Source of the DNA: Elusimicrobia bacterium RIFCSPLOWO2_12_FULL_59_9
GTDB lineage: Bacteria; Elusimicrobiota; Elusimicrobia; O2-12-FULL-59-9
Assembly (NCBI GenBank): GCA_001800185.1
Contig: MGUX01000134.1
Coordinates: 1-6,503 of the forward strand
Reading direction: 5' to 3'
DNA length: 6,503 nucleotides
The position numbers were made by a program, and so were the translations under genes. The notes under the pieces were generated by a model. That model was given only the letters and a program-made list of their open reading frames with translations. It searched no databases and was not told the DNA's origin. The first letter of the stretch is position 1, and each line of letters starts with the position of its first letter. Positions 1-4,316 of the stretch are shown here, piece after piece.

Positions 1-38
1 GGTTCGCCGGCGGCGGACGGCGCAAGCTCGACCGCCAT
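1..38 (-). CDS. Possible start of a downstream gene, cut by the left edge
   Basis: An ATG whose A is the last base of the preceding gene's TGA stop (TGATG junction) opens a frame that stays open to the window edge. It reads MAVELAPSAAGEP. The one-base overlap is typical of translational coupling and is the main support. No Shine-Dalgarno is visible in front of it, and twelve open codons in GC-rich DNA prove little. The fragment is too short to assign a family. If real, it would be the third gene of the unit that begins with the two iron-sulfur carriers. Confidence 0.35.
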   Translation of the reverse strand, partial: MAVELAPSAAGE

Positions 39-361
39 CAGACCGAAAAAGAGGCGCCGCAGGAGCAGGAGCCTGACGCGTTTGGATTTTTGAGCTCGAA
101 GCCGGAAGCCATAAGGCTTTCCTTATAATCGACGACGGCGCCTTTGACGAAATTCAAGGTGCGGGCATCCACCGCCACTTTGGCGCCGTAAAGCTCCGCC
201 ACCGCGTCTCCGAGAGTGCGCTTATCCGTGAACTGAAATTCGTAGCGCATTCCCGAACAGCCGCCGGCCAGAACCTTCAGGCGCAAAAATCCGCCGGGCA
301 TGTTTTGTCCGGCGAGAACAGCCTTGATTTTTCGCGCCGCGGCCGGCGTTATCGTCAGCAT
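38..361 (-). CDS. A-type iron-sulfur cluster carrier (HesB/IscA/ErpA family), second of a tandem pair
   Basis: This cytoplasmic protein of the HesB/IscA/ErpA family probably holds and hands over Fe-S clusters, or iron, to apoproteins. It has 107 residues, the same length as E. coli IscA. The three cysteine ligands sit at the canonical positions: Cys35 in GGCSG, and Cys99 and Cys101 in the C-terminal CSCG, followed by a short SFSV tail like that of ErpA and IscA. I chose the ATG at 361 over an in-frame start 14 codons upstream because it has AGGAG eight bases before it and gives the standard MLTIT N-terminus. It begins 11 bases after the stop of its paralogue (373-696), so the two are surely co-transcribed. 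Identity between them is about one third by a hand alignment. The tail recalls ErpA, but IscA, ErpA and SufA cannot be told apart here, so I give no symbol. Confidence 0.93.
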   Translation of the reverse strand: MLTITPAAARKIKAVLAGQNMPGGFLRLKVLAGGCSGMRYEFQFTDKRTLGDAVAELYGAKVAVDARTLNFVKGAVVDYKESLMASGFELKNPNASGSCSCGASFSV

Positions 362-369
362 CGATGCCG

Positions 370-374
370 CTCCT
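370..374 (-). promoter_or_regulatory. Shine-Dalgarno of the second A-type carrier
   Basis: AGGAG on the minus strand lies eight bases before the ATG at 361 and overlaps the TAG stop of the preceding gene. This fixes the downstream start and suggests that a ribosome ending the first carrier can reload on the second. Confidence 0.75.
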
Positions 375-696
375 AAAACTGGTTCGATTTCCCGCAGCCG
401 CAAGTGCCCTTGACCTGGGGATTTGATATCTTGAAGCCGGAGCGCGTCTCGCTTTGCTCGTAATCGAGGGTCGAGCCATTCAGCTTCTCGTAGGAAAGAG
501 CGTCGACGACGACCTCAAAGCCGTCGAAACCGGCGTTCACGTCGCCGTCTTTCTTGTCGTCGAAGCTGAAGGCGTATTCAAAACCGGCGCAGCCGCTCGG
601 CTTGAGGGCGATGCGCAAGGCCTTGCCCCGGATTTGAGAGTCGGCTTCAAAGTAGGATTTCACCTGTTTTACGGCGTTTTCCGTCAGAGTCAGCAT
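373..696 (-). CDS. A-type iron-sulfur cluster carrier (HesB/IscA/ErpA family), first of a tandem pair
   Basis: A second HesB/IscA-family protein, also 107 residues. The three expected cysteines are present: Cys36 in SGCAG, and Cys99 and Cys101 in CGCG. The family features LRI near residue 27, VVVDA at 62-66, DY at 78-79, SGF at 86-88 and NP at 92-93 are all there. The role by family is to carry a [2Fe-2S] or [4Fe-4S] cluster from a scaffold to client enzymes in the cytoplasm. An in-frame ATG 18 codons upstream would lie inside the -35 region of the promoter at 722-750. The start at 696 has GGGAGG five bases before it and gives the normal MLTLT N-terminus, so I prefer it. It is the first gene after tyrS, 95 bases away, and has its own promoter. 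No scaffold (IscU), desulfurase or Suf gene is visible in the window. Confidence 0.93.
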   Translation of the reverse strand: MLTLTENAVKQVKSYFEADSQIRGKALRIALKPSGCAGFEYAFSFDDKKDGDVNAGFDGFEVVVDALSYEKLNGSTLDYEQSETRSGFKISNPQVKGTCGCGKSNQF

Positions 697-701
697 GGGC
701 G

Positions 702-707
702 CCTCCC
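702..707 (-). promoter_or_regulatory. Shine-Dalgarno of the first A-type carrier
   Basis: GGGAGG on the minus strand lies five bases upstream of the ATG at 696. It decides between this start and the longer in-frame alternative at 750. Confidence 0.75.
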
Positions 708-721
708 GTGGTTCTAAAAAT

Positions 722-750
722 AGTATAGCGCCTTTCCCCGTAATTTTCAA
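722..750 (-). promoter_or_regulatory. Sigma70-like promoter for the two iron-sulfur carrier genes
   Basis: On the minus strand TTGAAA (745-750) and TATACT (722-727) are separated by exactly 17 bases. Each matches the consensus hexamer at five of six positions. Transcription would start near 715, giving a leader of about 20 bases that contains the Shine-Dalgarno. The site lies in the only real intergenic gap of the window, just where a new transcription unit would be expected. I see no clear IscR- or SufR-like operator over it. No classical terminator separates it from tyrS, so read-through from the upstream operon is also likely. Confidence 0.7.
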
Positions 751-791
751 CGCAATTTCACCGGTTTGCGGCAGGCGCGTCTCTCCGAGAG

Positions 792-1982
792 CTATTCCGG
801 CGGAAGGAGCTTCCGGAATTGGCGCTTGCCGACTTGGAGGATGGCTTCTCCGGCGATTTTCAAGGGCTCGTCCGCCAGACAGAGTTTATCCTTGACGCGG
901 ACGGCCCGCTGCTTGAGCAGCCGCCTGGCCTCGTTCTTGCTGGGGGCGGTTTGGGACTCGACCATGACCTCCACCAAAGTCATCGAAGCCCTGGGGAGGC
1001 GAAAGGAGGGGATATCGGAGGGAGTCTCCTTGCGGCTGAAGACTCTCTCGAACTCCGCGCGCGCCTGGCGAGCGGCCTCCGCGCCGTGGAAGCTTTTCAC
1101 CAGCCTCTCGGATAAATCCAGCTTGGCCTGTTTGGGATGGACGGCTTTTACCGCGTTTAAGTCGGCGTCGGTCAACAGCTCATAATAGCGCAGCATCAGG
1201 GGATCGGAAAGGGACATCGCCTTGCCGAACATATCGGCCGGGGCCTCTTCCAGGGCGATGGTGTTCCCATAACTTTTCGACATTTTTTTGACGCCGTCGG
1301 TGCCCTCCAGAAGCGGCAGGGTCAAGACGACCTGAGGCGGCTGGAAAAAATCCTTCTGCATCTGGCGGCCCATCAAGAGATTGAAAAGCTGGTCGTTGCC
1401 GCCGATTTCCACGTCGGCTTTGACCGCGACGGAATCGTACGCCTGGAACAGAGGATAAAGGATTTCCGCCAAAGTGATCGGCAGCTCCTGCTTGCGCCTT
1501 TGGGTGAACTCTTCGCGCTCCAAAAGCCGCAGGACCGAATAGCGCGTGAGGAAGGCCTGCAGCGGCGACCCCGCCTCGATGGCGCGCTGCACTCTAAAAA
1601 CGGGCGCCAGCCACTCCGAATTGAAGCGGATTTCCGTCTTGGCCGGGTCTAATATCTTAAAGGCCTGGCGCTGGTAGGTCCGCGCGTTTTTTTCGATGGT
1701 CTCAAAGCTCAGCGCGGGGCGGGTTTTGTCGCGGCCGGAGGGGTCTCCCACTTGCGCGGTGAAGTCGCCGAGGATCAGCACGGCGTGGTGGCCCAGGTCC
1801 TGAAAAGTCCGCAGCTTGTTCAGGACGACAGCGTGGCCCAGGTGCAGGTCGGGGGAGGTCGGGTCGGCCCCCCACTTGACCCGGAGCGGCCTTTTTTGGG
1901 CGAGCTTCTCTTCAAGGTCGTTTTGCGTGAAAAGTTCGACGGCGCCGCGCCGGATGGACTCCAAAGCCGTTTTCATCGCCAC
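792..1982 (-). CDS. tyrS: Tyrosyl-tRNA synthetase
   Basis: This is a cytoplasmic class I aminoacyl-tRNA synthetase that activates tyrosine with ATP and loads it onto tRNA-Tyr. In the 396-residue version the HIGH-type motif is HLGH at 47-50, preceded by KWGADPTSPDL. The tyrosine pocket region runs through Y176, Q180, D183 and the GGNDQ at 194-198. The second signature is KMSKS at 233-237, followed by YGN. The C-terminal S4 RNA-binding domain occupies roughly 335-396 (core SKNEARRLLKQ). KMSKS rather than KFGKS, together with LGDFTAQVGDPSGR, places it in the TyrZ-like subgroup of bacterial enzymes, and the length is normal. The start is uncertain: GTG at 1982 lies 3 bases after the preceding stop, while ATG at 1976 (394 residues) is an equally good choice. 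Neither has a strong Shine-Dalgarno, which fits translational coupling to the gene upstream. Confidence 0.97.
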   Translation of the reverse strand: MAMKTALESIRRGAVELFTQNDLEEKLAQKRPLRVKWGADPTSPDLHLGHAVVLNKLRTFQDLGHHAVLILGDFTAQVGDPSGRDKTRPALSFETIEKNARTYQRQAFKILDPAKTEIRFNSEWLAPVFRVQRAIEAGSPLQAFLTRYSVLRLLEREEFTQRRKQELPITLAEILYPLFQAYDSVAVKADVEIGGNDQLFNLLMGRQMQKDFFQPPQVVLTLPLLEGTDGVKKMSKSYGNTIALEEAPADMFGKAMSLSDPLMLRYYELLTDADLNAVKAVHPKQAKLDLSERLVKSFHGAEAARQARAEFERVFSRKETPSDIPSFRLPRASMTLVEVMVESQTAPSKNEARRLLKQRAVRVKDKLCLADEPLKIAGEAILQVGKRQFRKLLPPE

Positions 1983-1985
1983 ATT

Positions 1986-4316
1986 CTACTTAATTTTTCG
2001 CCGCAAGACAGCGAGCCAGCGCTCGGCGTCCTTTAAATCCTCAGCCGAGGCGGCCAAGGCTTTGAAGCGCGTGAAAGCTTCGATAGCCTCGGCGGGCCGC
2101 TCCGCCGAGGCGTATCCAAGACCGAGATTAAACCACGCCGGCGCGTAGCCTGGGGCGGCGCGAACCGTTTCTTTCCAGAATTCGAGCGCTTGCGGCAGCC
2201 GGCCGCTCCTGAAATATAGCAGGCCCAAGTCGTTGCTCGCTTCCGGCAGCCGCCCCAACCGGATCGCGGCTTGATAATGCCGCTCCGCCTCTTCAAGCTG
2301 CCGGTCGGCCCACAGGGCCCGGCCGGCGTTGTAGTGGTGAACCGGCTTGGCGTCGATGCGCAGAGCCGTCCGATAGCAGGCGGCGGCGGCGCCGTAGCGC
2401 TGCCTGGCGAAAAAAATATTTCCCAGATTGCTCCAGCCCTCGGACATCTCCGGCTTCATCACCAAGCCCCGGCGCAGCAGGTTCTCCGCGGCATCCAGTT
2501 TTCCATCCTTCAATGCCTCCACACCCAGGTTGTTGAGGTCCCAGGCGCCGTAGGAATACGCCTGCCGGGTGAAGAATTCATGCGAAGGCGGGGGGCGAAT
2601 CGAAGCCAACTCCAGCTTCATGATGGAATTTTGCAGCCGGCGCCGCCGCGCCTCGTCACGCTCCACCGGAGCTTCCATCGTCCCTGAGCTCCCCACGCCC
2701 CTCTGGGGCTTCTGGGTCCCAGGGCTCCGTCCCTGGGGCTGCGCAGGGGGCTCCCGCTCCGCTTTTCCGTCTTCAGACGATCCAGGCGGAAGAATCCGGT
2801 AAACGAAACCGGACGGATAGGCGAGGTAGGGCGGCGGCGCTTTTTGCGGCAAATCGGCGTACATCGCCCGGCCCAGGCCCAAATTGTAGACGAACAAACC
2901 CTCCAGCAACTCCCCGCTGGAGGCGAACTCGCGGGGAGGCAGAATTTCGGGCGCTCTTTTTTTTAATTGCCGGTAGCCCCAAAAGGTCCGGTAGTACAGG
3001 ATGGGAATGATATCGCGCCGCTTGCCGTAGCAAACGTTGAGGTAGTTCAAAACGAAGGCCGTCGTGTCGTCCGGGTCGAAAAGCAAAGAACCCGGTTCCA
3101 TGGAGGCCAGCAAATTGCGCCCATAGTCGTAGGTCGAATAGTTGAAGCGGTGGTTTTTGTCGGGCCACCAGCGCAAGATCTGATAGCTTGCGGCGCCCGC
3201 AACCAGCAGCCCCAAGGCCAAGGCGGCCGGAGGGCGGCCCAAAATCCGGGCCAAGCGCGAGATCAAGTCTCCGAGGGCCGCGCCGATGAGGGCGGCCCAG
3301 AGCAGCGCCGGAAGCACCAGGTGGGGCTCCAAAATCGGCAGGCTTTGCGGATCACCCGGCGGCAAGTTGGCCCAAAGGATGAAGAAGGGGCCCGACAAGG
3401 CCAGCCCCGCCAAAACGCCCTGACCCCAAGGTTTTTTGTAAACCGCCGCGGCGCCCCATAAAGTCAAGAGGGCGCCCGCCCAGTTTGCCTGGGACAAGAA
3501 CGCCTTAAGCGCGAACAGGGCGTTTGGACCGGCCTGAAAAAAACCCGCGATGCCGGCGGGCCTTTCCGGATGCAGCCGGACGCCGCCCATATCCGCCCTG
3601 GTCAAAACCCTCAGAAAATTTCTCAAGTTGGTCGGCTCCCCCCAATTGAGCACAGGGTCTTGGAAAGCGCGCAGCGGAAGAAAAGCGTAAATCGCCAGTC
3701 CCAGAAAAAAGAAGGCCGCGCCGCACGCGTAAGCGCTTTTGTCCCTGAGGCCGCTCCTCCAGAAAACCCAGGCGCTGGCGGGGATCAAAAAAAGCAAAGT
3801 CTGATGGTTGCCCAGCCCCAGGCCGAGCAGGAACGCGCACAGGCATAAAGCCCTGGGCGCGGGGGACGCAAGCCAGAGATTGATGACGGCCGCCGCCGCC
3901 AGGGCGTTGAGCGCGTACATCTCCGACACCTGGGCCAGCGCCCAATAGGCGGGAGTCAAGGCCAGCAGAAGCGCCGCGCTCAACACGGCGAAGAGGCCCA
4001 GGCCGGCTCTTTTAAGGAACAGGGCCAGCAGGCCGGCGGCGGCGGCGGCGCAGGCGGCGCTCCAAAGATTGAGGCGATAGGCGACGTTGCCCAGACTCAG
4101 AAATCCGCTGACGGCGCGCCCCGTCAGCACATATAAAGGATAGCCCGGCGGGTGAGCTATTCCCAGGCTGAAGGCGCTGGAGGCCATGTCCCCGCTGTCG
4201 CGGTACGGCGCCAGGGTCGGAAAAAGCGTGTAAAGATAAAAGGCGAACAACGCCAGAGGCAGGGCGCAAAGCGCGGCGCTTTCCCCGATGGAGGATTTGG
4301 TTTCGCTGGGGCTCAT
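1986..4316 (-). CDS. DUF2723-TPR membrane protein, probable GT-C type protein O-glycosyltransferase
   Basis: This is a 776-residue polytopic membrane protein. Residues 1 to about 400 hold some ten or more hydrophobic segments, starting at about 14-35. The first outer loop carries the DUF2723 signature: D40-S-G-D43 followed by HPPGYP at 55-60. Later family marks are SEMYALNA, the NHQT segment and FLPLRA. A soluble region follows (about 400-510) with YDYGRNLLASM and LFDPDD, as expected for the periplasmic part of this family. A Pro/Gly/Arg-rich linker spans about 510-560, and five TPR units run from about 592 to 760 (for example WSNLGNIFFARQ). Human TMEM260 has the same domain and is reported to be a protein O-mannosyltransferase. 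A sugar-transfer role at the outer face of the inner membrane is therefore inferred, with the TPRs perhaps binding the acceptor; neither substrate nor donor can be read here. The ATG overlaps the priA stop as ATGA and lacks a Shine-Dalgarno, so translation is probably coupled. Confidence 0.88.
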   Translation of the reverse strand: MSPSETKSSIGESAALCALPLALFAFYLYTLFPTLAPYRDSGDMASSAFSLGIAHPPGYPLYVLTGRAVSGFLSLGNVAYRLNLWSAACAAAAAGLLALFLKRAGLGLFAVLSAALLLALTPAYWALAQVSEMYALNALAAAAVINLWLASPAPRALCLCAFLLGLGLGNHQTLLFLIPASAWVFWRSGLRDKSAYACGAAFFFLGLAIYAFLPLRAFQDPVLNWGEPTNLRNFLRVLTRADMGGVRLHPERPAGIAGFFQAGPNALFALKAFLSQANWAGALLTLWGAAAVYKKPWGQGVLAGLALSGPFFILWANLPPGDPQSLPILEPHLVLPALLWAALIGAALGDLISRLARILGRPPAALALGLLVAGAASYQILRWWPDKNHRFNYSTYDYGRNLLASMEPGSLLFDPDDTTAFVLNYLNVCYGKRRDIIPILYYRTFWGYRQLKKRAPEILPPREFASSGELLEGLFVYNLGLGRAMYADLPQKAPPPYLAYPSGFVYRILPPGSSEDGKAEREPPAQPQGRSPGTQKPQRGVGSSGTMEAPVERDEARRRRLQNSIMKLELASIRPPPSHEFFTRQAYSYGAWDLNNLGVEALKDGKLDAAENLLRRGLVMKPEMSEGWSNLGNIFFARQRYGAAAACYRTALRIDAKPVHHYNAGRALWADRQLEEAERHYQAAIRLGRLPEASNDLGLLYFRSGRLPQALEFWKETVRAAPGYAPAWFNLGLGYASAERPAEAIEAFTRFKALAASAEDLKDAERWLAVLRRKIK
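2682..2760. repeat. Hairpin-rich GC repeat inside the DUF2723 protein linker
   Basis: This stretch contains a perfect 5-bp stem with a 3-base loop (GCCCC at 2697-2701 with GGGGC at 2705-2709). It also contains a perfect 7-bp stem with a 6-base loop (CCCAGGG at 2718-2724 with CCCTGGG at 2731-2737). CCCTGAGCTC at 2682-2691 is the reverse complement of the GAGCTCAGGG core of the repeats in priA. It encodes the low-complexity PPAQPQGRSPG to GVGSSGT linker between the membrane/periplasmic part and the TPRs. I infer an in-frame palindromic repeat insertion; the hairpins themselves are directly visible. Confidence 0.5.

Noticed and set aside
697..750. The longer versions of both Fe-S carrier genes (starts at 750 and 403)
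   Set aside because: The upstream extensions lack ribosome sites, go beyond the usual 107-residue length, and in one case cover the promoter.
781..791. The palindrome CTCTCCGAGAG immediately after the tyrS stop, as a possible terminator
   Set aside because: The loop would be only 1-3 bases with a 4-5 bp stem and no following T run, so it is not a convincing intrinsic terminator; chance or a weak protein site is equally likely.
2967..3461. A 164-codon plus-strand frame opposite the DUF2723 gene
   Set aside because: The antisense product is Gln/Gly/Arg-rich with no domain, and the opposite strand has clear membrane segments and family motifs.
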